A DNA stretch of 30,855 nt from Scytonema sp. UIC 10036 (GTDB taxonomy: Bacteria; Cyanobacteriota; Cyanobacteriia; Cyanobacteriales; Nostocaceae), in the NCBI RefSeq assembly GCF_009725235.1, contig NZ_WJFC01000164.1, positions 1 through 30,855 on the forward strand, read 5' to 3'. The notes beneath the pieces were generated by a model, which was not told where the DNA came from, did no database searches, and was given only the letters and a program-made list of their open reading frames with translations. Shown in pieces: positions 6,637-15,171 of the stretch; positions within the stretch are counted from its first letter, which is position 1; each line of letters opens with the position of its first letter. A program made the translations under genes and the position numbers.

Positions 6637-8808
6637 ATGGAAAAAAACCTAACATACTTAATAGCAGTGTTAAAACGGCAAAGTTTGCCTGCTGTAGCTA
6701 CATTTGCTGCTGTTATTTGTGGTGCTTTTGCCTACCTTAGTGTGACTCCACGTTTGTATGAAACATCAGCACGGCTCATGCTTGATAGCAAAAGCGTAAG
6801 TGTTTCTGAATTGGGACGTGACTTAATTCAAATGTCTTCAGCTACACCGGGTGGAGCAAATCCACTCGCAGATCAAGCAGAGCTTGTAATGTCACAACGG
6901 GTTTTGGAACGAGCGATCGCATTGGCGACAAGCAATTCTCAAAGGAATTCATCCCAACCAAAACCCACTGCAGGTGCTCTGCGGAAAAAGTTAAAAGTCA
7001 AAATTGTTCCTGCGACTAATATTCTTGAACTGATTTATCAAGATGGAGACCCCGAGCAGGCTGTCAATATCCTCAATGCTGTATCTCAAACAATGGTTGA
7101 GAACAACATCAAAGCCATCCGATCTGAAGCAACTAAAGTCCGCGAATTTTTAGAACAACAAGTCCCATTAGCTAGAACACAACTTCAACAAGCTGAAACA
7201 TCTGAAAATAAATACAGACAAATCAGCGGTCTCGTCTCCTCTGAAGAGCAAACTAAAACAATAGTGGAGAGTATAGCTGTTTTGGAGAACCAAGAACGGG
7301 CTTTGTTAGCTCAGCGACAAGAAGTGCGATCGCGGAAAGTTTCTTTGCAACAAATTACTCAAGTCAGATCTGTTGGCAAAGCCTACGCGGCTGTAAGGGG
7401 CGGACAAGATGAAGAACTGAAGAAGTTACGAGCCAAGTTAGCAGAGTTGGAACAGCAAGTGATTCAAACTCGTTTGCGATTTACAGAACAACATCCTACT
7501 TTAATATCGCTGACGGAACAACGCGATACTGTCCGCGCCCTGTATCAACAAGAACTTGCTCGTGTATCGACAGGAAATCGAGACATTGCTCCCAAAAATG
7601 TAGCTTCAGATCAATTAAGTCAGGATCTCACATCCCAATTGATTGCAAGTGAAGTTGAGAGCAGAGCCATTGAAAATAAGTTAAAACTGACACGGGCTGA
7701 AAAAACTGACCTCTTGGCTCGTCTTGCACAGATCCCAATTAAACAACAACAGTTAACTACACTCTCTCGTAAAAGGGAAGAGGCTGCAGTGTCACTAAAA
7801 TTCCTCCAAAGCAAACTAGAGGAAGCACGTATTGCGGAGGCACAAAAAGTCAGCAACATTCACGTTATAGAAGAAGCAACATTGCCAACTTCACCTGCTT
7901 CTCCTAACGTAAAAGCCATTCTAGTGCTGGCTGTTGTATTTGGAGCTATTCTAGCCACTGGTGTTATGCTGGTGCTAGAAGTGATGGATAACACCCTAAG
8001 AGATGCATCTGAAGCCGAGAAATTACTACAGTTACCGTTAATAGGAGTGTTACCGCAACTACCTGCTACAACCCTCAGTCTTGCACCGGGCGAACAATTT
8101 CTAGATAATGTTGGGTTGGTTGAGCCTTATCGGACGTTGTTCAAAAATCTAGAGTTTCGTTCTCCTAATGATATTAAATTAATTGTCGTTAGCAGCACCA
8201 TTTCTGGAGAGGGTAAATCAATAGTTGCTTCTCACCTAGCCGCAGTGTCCGCCATGTTATCTCGACGGACATTAATCATTGATGCGGATTTGCGAAGACC
8301 GATACAGCACGCACTGTTTAATGTCGCTCCAAGATCGGGGATTAGTGATGTCATTTACGGTCATATGTCTTTGTTAGAAGCTGTACAGCCGACAACAATT
8401 GAAAACCTTTCTGTCTTAACATATGGCAATCCATACGGGCGTCCCTCTCAATTGCTAGAGTCGGTTGCTATGAAATCTCTATTGGCAGAAGCTGCCGAAC
8501 GTTACGATTTAGTCATTATAGATACTCCTCCATTAAGTGTTTGCGCTGATAGTACAACCTTAGGTAAGTATAGTGATGGAATTATTATAGTTACACGCCC
8601 TAGCTTCACAGTTAAGGAGATGCTGCAAAAATCAGTATCAGAATTAACTCGAAATCGTATACCAATACTGGGTGTTGTCGTCAACGGAATGACATCTCTG
8701 ACGGAAAAGTACTATCGCTATCCCAAAGATAGTTACCAACCCACAAAGCAGTTAATGGCTTTGGAGTCTAGCTTTAAAAATTCTACAACAGGTTTTAGGT
8801 CAAAATAA
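6637..8808 (+). CDS. Wzc-like bacterial tyrosine autokinase / polysaccharide co-polymerase
   Basis: A 723-residue inner-membrane protein that regulates chain length and export of the polysaccharide by cycles of tyrosine autophosphorylation. The N-terminal Wzz domain starts with a membrane segment (about residues 13-33), is followed by a long periplasmic coiled-coil (about 150-400, rich in Gln/Glu/Arg) and a second membrane segment (about 424-447), and ends in a cytoplasmic kinase with Walker A (SGEGKS, K527), Walker A' (DADLRRP, from D549) and Walker B (LVIIDTPP, D629). The C-terminus carries the expected tyrosine cluster (Y692, Y693, Y695, Y700). Both modules are in one chain, as in proteobacterial Wzc. 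The ATG at 6637 has AAGGG 8 bases upstream; a GTG at 6628 with AAGGA 7 bases upstream is an alternative that would add three residues. The gene overlaps the polymerase gene by one base. Confidence 0.92.
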   Translation: MEKNLTYLIAVLKRQSLPAVATFAAVICGAFAYLSVTPRLYETSARLMLDSKSVSVSELGRDLIQMSSATPGGANPLADQAELVMSQRVLERAIALATSNSQRNSSQPKPTAGALRKKLKVKIVPATNILELIYQDGDPEQAVNILNAVSQTMVENNIKAIRSEATKVREFLEQQVPLARTQLQQAETSENKYRQISGLVSSEEQTKTIVESIAVLENQERALLAQRQEVRSRKVSLQQITQVRSVGKAYAAVRGGQDEELKKLRAKLAELEQQVIQTRLRFTEQHPTLISLTEQRDTVRALYQQELARVSTGNRDIAPKNVASDQLSQDLTSQLIASEVESRAIENKLKLTRAEKTDLLARLAQIPIKQQQLTTLSRKREEAAVSLKFLQSKLEEARIAEAQKVSNIHVIEEATLPTSPASPNVKAILVLAVVFGAILATGVMLVLEVMDNTLRDASEAEKLLQLPLIGVLPQLPATTLSLAPGEQFLDNVGLVEPYRTLFKNLEFRSPNDIKLIVVSSTISGEGKSIVASHLAAVSAMLSRRTLIIDADLRRPIQHALFNVAPRSGISDVIYGHMSLLEAVQPTTIENLSVLTYGNPYGRPSQLLESVAMKSLLAEAAERYDLVIIDTPPLSVCADSTTLGKYSDGIIIVTRPSFTVKEMLQKSVSELTRNRIPILGVVVNGMTSLTEKYYRYPKDSYQPTKQLMALESSFKNSTTGFRSK

Positions 8809-10268
8809 TGTTACTGAATAAGTTTCAAAATCGTTATTTTTACCAGCGACTATTTGTAGGATTGACAGGCGTAGGAGTTGGTTTGGTTTCGGGAGTTCTT
8901 GTTGGTGCTAACCCGCAGCTACTAGGTGTGGCTTTAGTCGGAGTCATCGCGATCGTTTGGTTTTTTGCCAAATTTCAGCAAGCGGTACTCGGTTTATTAA
9001 TACTGCGTAGTTCCCTTGATATCTTCTCCGCTCAGCAGTTACCAGCTGCGTTTGCCATTGGGTTAGACGCTTTGACCTTAGTTTACGTAACCGTACAGTT
9101 ACTGTTAGGTCAATCTATCAAGATTGATAAGTTTTGGTGGGTACTTGCTTTTTGGATAGCTTTACAAGGACTTTGGGTCATACTTTTACCTTTAGGAGGG
9201 TTAGGGCTAGACGGTTCTTATTTACTTGCTTCCGTTCGCGAATGGGTACGCCTGTTTACTTGGCTGATGGTCTATCTGTTAGTCATGCAATTACAGGATA
9301 AAGTTCATCCCAACCAAGTTGTTTCTAGTTTGTTTTTTGGTTTGATAGTGCCACTGACAGCAGCCACAATGCAGACTTTTTTGCCTATGTCGCTTCTGCC
9401 TCCCATGCTCGTTAATACGGCAACAGATCCAACAGGTGGAAGTGTTTCTCGCATTAATGGTACCCTTGGTCATCCAAATACCTTTGCGACCTTTCTGTTA
9501 CTATTTCTCGGTCTTACTTACTGGAAACAGCAGCAAGCGCAGCGTCGTTTACCCTGGTTGTTTTTACTGGGTGCGATCGCTTTCTTTTTTGTAGGTACTA
9601 AAGCTTTATTCAGTCTTATGATGCTAGCGACTTTTATTTTTGTATTGCTAGTTCCCAAGTTAAATATTCCAAACCTCCTTGGAGGAGTTGTTTTATTTGC
9701 AATTGTGATTGGTTTGTTTACTAGTACAGAGTTTGGTCAAGAGCGTCTTGCTTCTATTATGGAAACTCCTCTTCTGAACCCAGATATGGACATATCAAGA
9801 GCTATTCTTCTGTCTGAGGGTGATGGCAACAGTTTTAATTGGCGACTGGCTCAGTGGACTTATTTACTGGGACAGTGGCAACATTTTCCTTGGTTAGGTT
9901 TTGGCTTGGGTATCAGTGACTCTGTCAGCCAAAATGGGCTTTTACCCCACAATGATTATGTTCGAGCTTTAATTGAGGGCGGAATTGTGGGTATGGCAGC
10001 TTTTCTCACTTTTCTTAGCTCTCATGTAGTTCGGCTTTTGCAATTAATTCGTTCTGCACCTACGGGAAGTTCGCAACGCAGTTTATGTCAAACGTTGCTG
10101 GCAGTTTTTTTAGCTATACCAGTTGGCATGATTACGGAAAATATTTGGAGTCATACCACTTTATTTTTTTATTGGTCAACGTTGATAGCAGTTGCAGGTT
10201 GGAATTGGCATGAATTAAAGACAGGAGAAGAATCTGCGAGCATTCATAATTTTTCTAATTTTTCATGA
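8808..10268 (+). CDS. Wzy-like O-antigen/exopolysaccharide polymerase
   Basis: A 486-residue integral membrane protein of the O-antigen ligase/polymerase (Wzy_C) family, which joins flipped repeat units on the periplasmic side. There are about ten to twelve hydrophobic segments over the whole length. The family's central block is visible as RINGTLGHPNTFATFLLLFLG, and the conserved C-terminal loop as WLGFGLGISDSVSQNGLLPHNDYVRALIEGG, with the HN-Y pattern typical of the family. The start overlaps the stop of the kinase gene (TAATG), so the two are translationally coupled and very likely co-regulated. The next gene lies behind a 213-base spacer that contains a dispersed repeat and an STRR array. 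A ligase role is possible, but the position beside a Wzc and a Wzx favours polymerase. Confidence 0.88.
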   Translation: MLLNKFQNRYFYQRLFVGLTGVGVGLVSGVLVGANPQLLGVALVGVIAIVWFFAKFQQAVLGLLILRSSLDIFSAQQLPAAFAIGLDALTLVYVTVQLLLGQSIKIDKFWWVLAFWIALQGLWVILLPLGGLGLDGSYLLASVREWVRLFTWLMVYLLVMQLQDKVHPNQVVSSLFFGLIVPLTAATMQTFLPMSLLPPMLVNTATDPTGGSVSRINGTLGHPNTFATFLLLFLGLTYWKQQQAQRRLPWLFLLGAIAFFFVGTKALFSLMMLATFIFVLLVPKLNIPNLLGGVVLFAIVIGLFTSTEFGQERLASIMETPLLNPDMDISRAILLSEGDGNSFNWRLAQWTYLLGQWQHFPWLGFGLGISDSVSQNGLLPHNDYVRALIEGGIVGMAAFLTFLSSHVVRLLQLIRSAPTGSSQRSLCQTLLAVFLAIPVGMITENIWSHTTLFFYWSTLIAVAGWNWHELKTGEESASIHNFSNFS

Positions 10269-10309
10269 TGAATTATTCTTGTCCCGTCTGAAGATTACTT
10301 ATTTTAATG

Positions 10310-10353
10310 AACCGCAAAGACGTAAAGGACACGAAGAAAGAGGAGAAGAGAAT
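10310..10353. repeat. Dispersed repeat (aaccgcaaagacg-type)
   Basis: This stretch is closely matched, in the opposite orientation, by 28916-28968 (attctctcttc ... tctttgcggtt). Such aaccgcaaagacg sequences occur widely in cyanobacterial spacers. Here it sits between the Wzy gene and the first GT2 gene. Confidence 0.6.
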
Positions 10354-10400
10354 CAATAATCTTATGGCGGAAAGTAGTATTTCCATCTACAAGAATATTA

Positions 10401-10481
10401 TCGGTTAATCCAAAATACACGCATCCAAAATCCACAATCGGTTAATCCAAAATCCAAAATCTAAAATCCAAAATCCCAAAT
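10401..10481. repeat. STRR array (ccaaaat units) reaching the start codon
   Basis: Degenerate tandem heptamers (aatccaa/aatctaa/aatccca) fill the last 80 bases before the ATG at 10482. No Shine-Dalgarno sequence is visible between the array and the start codon. Confidence 0.85.
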
Positions 10482-11447
10482 ATGCCAAAAGTTTCTGTTG
10501 TTATTCCTGCATACAATGCCATAGCTTATCTTCCTGAAACTATGGAAAGTGTTTTGAGTCAAACTTATGATAGTTTTGAAGTGATAGTTGTTAATGATGG
10601 TAGTTTAGATGAAACTGAACAATGGGTTGCTCAGATTCAAGATCCTAGGGTAAAACTGATTTCTCAGGAAAATCAAGGCTTGTCTGGCGCTAGAAATACG
10701 GGGATTTTTCACGCTCGGGGTGATTACATAGCGTTTCTAGATTCTGATGACATTTGGGAACCTACTAAACTAGAAAAACAAGCCAGTATCCTTGACGAAT
10801 GTCCAGAAGTTGGATTAGTTTATACTTGGGTTGCTTACATCAACGAGCAAAGCCAATCTACTGGTAAGGTATTTAAGCATCAAGCAGAAGGTGATGTCTG
10901 GAAAAAGTTAACCGAACATAATATTGTAGAGTGTGGGAGCGTTGCTATGGTACGTCGTTCCTGCTTTGAAAATTGTGGTGTTTTCGATCGCAGCCTGGTT
11001 TCTTTTGTAGAAGATTGGGATATGTGGCTTCGTATTGCTTCCAAATATCCCTTTAAGGTTGTGAAAGAGCCTTTAGTTTATTATCGACAGCGATCGAATA
11101 GTGCATCTAAAAACTGGGAAGCAATGGAGCAAAGTTTTCGGATAGTTATTGAAAAAGCTTTTGCTTCAGTACCTAATGAATTGCAGTATTTAAAAAATAG
11201 AAGCTATGCTTCTGCTAACCTGTGTTTGGCTTGGAAACCACTGCAAAACCAGCAGAAGGATTATCAAAAAACTCTTTATTTTCTTCAACAAGCTTCGACT
11301 TATTATCCTGGAGTTCGCTTTTCTAAGGAATTTATTCGTCTGAGTATAGCTGCTACTGCAATGCGCTGGTTGGGGAATAATGGTTATAAGCAAGTGCTGA
11401 CGATTTTTCATACTTTACGTCGTTATGCAGTCGCTATTGCACGTTAA
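10482..11447 (+). CDS. Glycosyltransferase family 2 (GT-A)
   Basis: A 321-residue inverting GT-A transferase. The N-terminal fold begins VSVVIPAYNA and holds the nucleotide-binding VVNDGS at about 37-41, QENQGLSGARNTG near 62-74, and the metal-binding DxD as LDSDD (D87, D89). A catalytic-base region (FVEDWDMWLRIA, near 180-190) follows. The C-terminal 100 residues are helical and of unknown role. It is the most divergent of the four GT2 proteins here. The ATG follows a heptamer array with no recognisable ribosome binding site; the protein begins exactly at the first conserved strand, so the start is still likely correct. It probably adds a sugar to the lipid-linked repeat unit. Confidence 0.87.
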   Translation: MPKVSVVIPAYNAIAYLPETMESVLSQTYDSFEVIVVNDGSLDETEQWVAQIQDPRVKLISQENQGLSGARNTGIFHARGDYIAFLDSDDIWEPTKLEKQASILDECPEVGLVYTWVAYINEQSQSTGKVFKHQAEGDVWKKLTEHNIVECGSVAMVRRSCFENCGVFDRSLVSFVEDWDMWLRIASKYPFKVVKEPLVYYRQRSNSASKNWEAMEQSFRIVIEKAFASVPNELQYLKNRSYASANLCLAWKPLQNQQKDYQKTLYFLQQASTYYPGVRFSKEFIRLSIAATAMRWLGNNGYKQVLTIFHTLRRYAVAIAR

Positions 11448-11545
11448 CAAGTGGCAAATTTGGAAATTGAGATAGTTAACTATACCAAATTGAAAAAAGA
11501 AGGCGACAGTTCGTAGTGTACAACTTAGTCCAAGCATAGCTTTCA

Positions 11546-11642
11546 TAATCCCCAATCCAAAATCTCTTAATCCAAAATCCAAAATCCCCAATCCAAAATC
11601 TCTTAATCCAAAATCCAAAATCCAAAATCCAAAATCCAAAAT
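11546..11642. repeat. STRR array (ccaaaat units) with higher-order 36-base repeat
   Basis: Roughly thirteen degenerate heptamers run to the base before the ATG at 11643. A longer unit is itself duplicated: the block beginning cccc at 11550 recurs at 11586. The minus-strand open frame over it (FGLGILDFGLRDFGLG) is a translation of the repeat and not a gene. Confidence 0.88.
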
Positions 11643-12626
11643 ATGTCAGTTATTTCTGTGGTTATACCTGCTTACAATGCAGAGCGAACTATTTGGGAAA
11701 CTATAGATTCGGTTCTGAAGCAATCTTTTCAAGATTTTGAATTAATTGTTATTAACGATGGTTCAAAAGATAGAACTCTAGAAATTGTTCGGAGTATTCA
11801 AGACGAACGAGTCAAAATTTTTTCTTATGACAATGGTGGTTTGCCAGTAGCTCGCAATCGTGGTATTTCTCATGCAACTGGCGAGTATATTGCCTTTCTT
11901 GATGCTGATGATTTATGGACACCTGATAAATTAGAATTACAATTAGCGGCTTTACAGCAGCATCCAGAAGCAGGGGTTGCTTATAGCTGGACAGTTTGCA
12001 TGATTGAAGAAGGTGAAGCTTTATCTTACAGGCAATTACCTCCTACGACTTTTACAGGTAATATTTACTCTGAATTGCTTCAGAGCAATTTTATTGCACA
12101 TGGATCGAATGTTTTAGTTCGCAGGGAAGCTGTTGACTCAGTGGGAGATTTCGATCCTGCGTGTACTAGTTGTGCTGACTGGGACTATTGGTTGCGGTTA
12201 GCAGCACGTTGGCAATATGTTTTAGTTCCTCAAAATCAAATCTTCTATCGTCGTACTTTGGGATCGATGTCATCTAATGTTGAGGTGATGGAGGAGCGCG
12301 GTTTGTTCATGATTGAAAAGGCATATCGAGAAGCTCCTTCAGAATTGCAGTATCTTAAAAGTCAAACAATGTCTAATTTTTATAGATATTGTGCTGAATT
12401 ATGTCTGGAATATCGTCCTAGCATGAGTGGGATTAGAAAAGCGCAAGGAAAATTGTGGACAGCTATTCGTATCCACCCACAGATTCTACTGGATCTATCC
12501 ATTTGGAAGTTAATTGCCAAGTTGATCATGAGGCTTCTTTTTACCCAAAAGATTGCTAGTCTTTTACTCCGAGTTAATCGCCAAATGTCAACTCAGTATG
12601 ATTCCCGATTACAACTAGATAAATGA
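11643..12626 (+). CDS. Glycosyltransferase family 2 (paralogue 1)
   Basis: A 327-residue GT-A transferase, closely related over its whole length to the proteins starting at 12754 and 19302. Motifs: VVIPAYNAERT at the start, VINDGSKD (about 36-43), NGGLPVARNRG (about 64-74), DxD as LDADD (D87, D89) followed by LWTPDKLELQL, and the SCADWDYWLRLA acceptor/catalytic block near residue 180. The helical C-terminus is conserved among the three paralogues. No ribosome binding site is visible because the heptamer array abuts the ATG. The near-identical block around the DxD (LELQLAALQQHPEAGVAYSW shared with the next gene) shows a fairly recent tandem duplication. Sugar donor unknown. Confidence 0.88.
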   Translation: MSVISVVIPAYNAERTIWETIDSVLKQSFQDFELIVINDGSKDRTLEIVRSIQDERVKIFSYDNGGLPVARNRGISHATGEYIAFLDADDLWTPDKLELQLAALQQHPEAGVAYSWTVCMIEEGEALSYRQLPPTTFTGNIYSELLQSNFIAHGSNVLVRREAVDSVGDFDPACTSCADWDYWLRLAARWQYVLVPQNQIFYRRTLGSMSSNVEVMEERGLFMIEKAYREAPSELQYLKSQTMSNFYRYCAELCLEYRPSMSGIRKAQGKLWTAIRIHPQILLDLSIWKLIAKLIMRLLFTQKIASLLLRVNRQMSTQYDSRLQLDK

Positions 12627-12670
12627 GAGTTAATCTGAAAGTATTGTTTTAGCAGATGATGGAATAATTC

Positions 12671-12706
12671 GTCATTCGTCATTCGTCATTTGTCATTCGT
12701 CATTCA
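12671..12706. repeat. STRR array (gtcattc units)
   Basis: Five tandem heptamers (gtcattc with one gtcattt) lie in the spacer between GT2 paralogues 1 and 2. Confidence 0.85.
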
Positions 12707-12735
12707 TAATTCCTAATTCATGAATTAATTGACAA

Positions 12736-12753
12736 CTCAAATAGGACTGCTAT
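12736..12753 (+). repeat. Conserved spacer element ctcaaataggactgcYat
   Basis: This 18-base element ends at the base before the ATG at 12754, and its AGGA (12743-12746) lies 7 bases from the start, so here it serves as a ribosome binding site. The same element recurs at 28983-29000 with a single C/T difference. Confidence 0.6.
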
Positions 12754-13737
12754 ATGCCAAAAATTTCTGTAGTCATACCAGCATACAATGCAGAACTGAC
12801 TATTGCAGAAACTATAAATTCTGTTTTGTTACAAACATTTACAAATTTTGAACTTATTGTTATTAATGATGGTTCAAAAGATAAAACTTTAGAAATAGTA
12901 GAGGGTATCGACGATAAGCGAGTGAAGGTTTTTTCCTATGAAAATGGTGGGTTGCCAACAGCTCGCAATCGAGGAATAACTCGTGCAGTAGGAGAGTTTA
13001 TTGCTTTTCTTGATGCTGATGATTTGTGGACACCAGATAAATTGGAACTACAACTAGCAGCATTGCAACAGCATCCAGAAGCAGGAGTTGCTTATAGTTG
13101 GACTTGCGTCATGAATGTAGATGCACAAGGAAAACCTGTATCATATCATCCCTGTTTGGAATATTCTTTCACAGGTAATGTTTATCAACAGTTATTAATG
13201 GGTGATTTTATTCACAGTGGCTCCAATACTCTGATTCGCAGACAAGCGATCGCATCTGTAGGAGGGTTTGACCCTACACTCAAATCCTGTGAGGACTGGG
13301 ACTATTGGTTGCGACTTGCAGCGTGTTGGCAATTTGTGGTTGTACCTAAATATCAAATTTTTTACCGTCGCACCCCTGGTGCTATGTCGTCTAAAGTGGA
13401 GGTGATGAAAGAAGCTGCTCTTTTGGCTCTAGAAAAGGCATATCAAACAGCACCACCAGAACTACAATTTCTTAAACCACTAACCCTTATTAACTTTCAT
13501 AAGTATTGTGCAGACCTGTATTTGCAATATCGTACCGATAGCCACTCAATTTGGCAAGCGCTACAGCATTTGTGGTCTATCATCTGCCTTAGCCCTAAGA
13601 ATTTAATAGAAAAAACGACACAAAAATTGCTGATTAAATCTTTTGTGCTACTCGTATTTCCCTCACAGGTTGTCATTTATTTACGCCAGTTTAAAAGAAA
13701 ACTTCTATTGAACCGCAATTCCAGTTTTATGTCATGA
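12754..13737 (+). CDS. Glycosyltransferase family 2 (paralogue 2)
   Basis: A 327-residue GT-A transferase of the same length as the preceding gene product and closely similar to it. Motifs: VVIPAYNAELT, VINDGSKD, NGGLPTARNRG, DxD as LDADD (D87, D89) followed by LWTPDKLELQL, and SCEDWDYWLRLA. Unlike its paralogues it has a plausible ribosome binding site (AGGA, 7 bases upstream) inside a dispersed 18-base element. Its stop overlaps the start of the next GT4 gene by four bases (ATGA), so the two are translationally coupled. It probably adds a sugar to the exopolysaccharide repeat unit, perhaps the same or a related sugar as paralogue 1. Confidence 0.88.
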   Translation: MPKISVVIPAYNAELTIAETINSVLLQTFTNFELIVINDGSKDKTLEIVEGIDDKRVKVFSYENGGLPTARNRGITRAVGEFIAFLDADDLWTPDKLELQLAALQQHPEAGVAYSWTCVMNVDAQGKPVSYHPCLEYSFTGNVYQQLLMGDFIHSGSNTLIRRQAIASVGGFDPTLKSCEDWDYWLRLAACWQFVVVPKYQIFYRRTPGAMSSKVEVMKEAALLALEKAYQTAPPELQFLKPLTLINFHKYCADLYLQYRTDSHSIWQALQHLWSIICLSPKNLIEKTTQKLLIKSFVLLVFPSQVVIYLRQFKRKLLLNRNSSFMS

Positions 13738-15119
13738 AACAAGTCTCAAGTTTACCAATGACGAAACAAGGCAAAATGGATAGATCGTTTGGTCTATTGT
13801 CTGAGTATAGTCCAGAGCCAACCATTGCCTTATTACATTATTTTGAATTACTTGATGATTTTCTCGCGCCTCTCAATGTTTCCTTTGAGACATTCTGTAA
13901 TGAGTTTGTGGGTAGTTGGATTTTTGGCTATGTAAATGCTCTCCAATGTGTAGGTGTTCGCACGGTTTTGTTTTGCATTACGGAGAGTGTGGAGAAACCA
14001 TTGCACGCAGTACATAAACCCACTGGGACACCCATCTGTGCTTTACCTCCGTCTGGGCTTTACCGTCACTATCGAGGTATGCGCCGTCAGGCTCAAAAGG
14101 AACTAGCAAATAATTCTCCCCACCTTCAATCACCCATTAAACCTCCCGAATCTCCTATCAAAAATCTGGCTCGTAGTTTGGGAGGTTATATATCTACACC
14201 TTTAGGGTTATTTGCCCGAGAACTGCGGCGTTACAACTGTCAAGCTATCTTGTGTCAAGAGTATGAATTTGCCCGTTTTGACACTTGCGTTTTGTTGGGA
14301 CAGTGGATGCGTTTGCCTGTGTTTGCTACTTTCCAAGGCGGAAATCAAACCCAGAGCTGGTTGGAAGTCCCTATGCGTCATTTGGCTTTGCACAAATGCA
14401 CGGGTGTGATTATTCCAACACACGTTGAAATTGAGCGAGTCAGTGTACGTTATCAAATTCCACGGGATAAAATAACTCGAATTTTTAACCCCTTTGATGG
14501 AGGAGCGTGGAAACCTGTGGAACGCAGTCAAGCACGAGCAGCACTGAGTATTCCATTAAAAGCAAGGGTTGTTGTATGGCACGGGCGTATTCAAATAGCA
14601 ACCAAAGGGTTGGATATTTTGTTAGAAGCTTGGCAGCAAATTTGTCAAGAACGTCCAGAAAAAGACTTGCGTTTGATTTTTCTGGGTACTGGTGGTGATG
14701 CAGAACAATTTCGCCAAATGCTTGATGCTATGCAATTGAGGGGCGTGCTGTGGCGAAATGAATTTGTGAGCGATCGCGCTGTGCTATGCCAATATCTGTC
14801 AGCAGCTGATGTTTATACTCTGCCATCTCGCAATGAAGGTTTCCCAGTAGCGCCCATAGAAGCAATGTACTGTAATTTACCTGTAGTTGCTGCTGATGCT
14901 CCTGGTGTAGCAGACATTCTTGAAGGAGGTGAGGCTTCTGGTGGAATCGTTATACCCCGTAACAATGTAGAAGCGTTAGCATCAGCATTGGGTCGTCTTT
15001 TAGACAATGAAGTTGAGGCACGAGATTTGGGACAGCTTGCAAGACACCGGGCTGAAAGTTGTTTTGCACCAAAAATGATTGGTCAGCAATTGCGTGATGT
15101 CCTTTTCTGCCAAAACTGA
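13734..15119 (+). CDS. Glycosyltransferase family 4 (GT-B)
   Basis: A 461-residue GT-B transferase, longer than the other two GT4 proteins here because of an extended N-terminal domain (about residues 1-260) with little obvious motif content. The C-terminal donor domain is clear: VVVWHGRIQIATKGLDILLEAW, LRLIFLGTGGDAE, ADVYTLPSRNEGFPVAPIEAM with the EX7E pair at E368 and E376, and LPVVAADAPGVAD. The ATG overlaps the preceding GT2 stop (ATGA); internal ATGs 8 and 14 codons later are weaker alternatives. It presumably acts at the cytoplasmic face on the lipid-linked glycan. Sugar specificity cannot be read. Confidence 0.85.
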   Translation: MKQVSSLPMTKQGKMDRSFGLLSEYSPEPTIALLHYFELLDDFLAPLNVSFETFCNEFVGSWIFGYVNALQCVGVRTVLFCITESVEKPLHAVHKPTGTPICALPPSGLYRHYRGMRRQAQKELANNSPHLQSPIKPPESPIKNLARSLGGYISTPLGLFARELRRYNCQAILCQEYEFARFDTCVLLGQWMRLPVFATFQGGNQTQSWLEVPMRHLALHKCTGVIIPTHVEIERVSVRYQIPRDKITRIFNPFDGGAWKPVERSQARAALSIPLKARVVVWHGRIQIATKGLDILLEAWQQICQERPEKDLRLIFLGTGGDAEQFRQMLDAMQLRGVLWRNEFVSDRAVLCQYLSAADVYTLPSRNEGFPVAPIEAMYCNLPVVAADAPGVADILEGGEASGGIVIPRNNVEALASALGRLLDNEVEARDLGQLARHRAESCFAPKMIGQQLRDVLFCQN

Positions 15120-15171
15120 ATCAAAGATGTAATTTTTCAAGACCAAAAATCAACTCATTAAGTAGGTAAAT

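Noticed and set aside
11415..11639. Minus-strand frame with FGLGILDFGLRDFG repeats
   Set aside because: It only reads the ccaaaat array as codons. A seven-base unit read in three frames always gives such a peptide pattern.
14208..14531. 107-codon minus-strand frame inside the third GT4 gene
   Set aside because: Antisense shadow of a well-supported glycosyltransferase.
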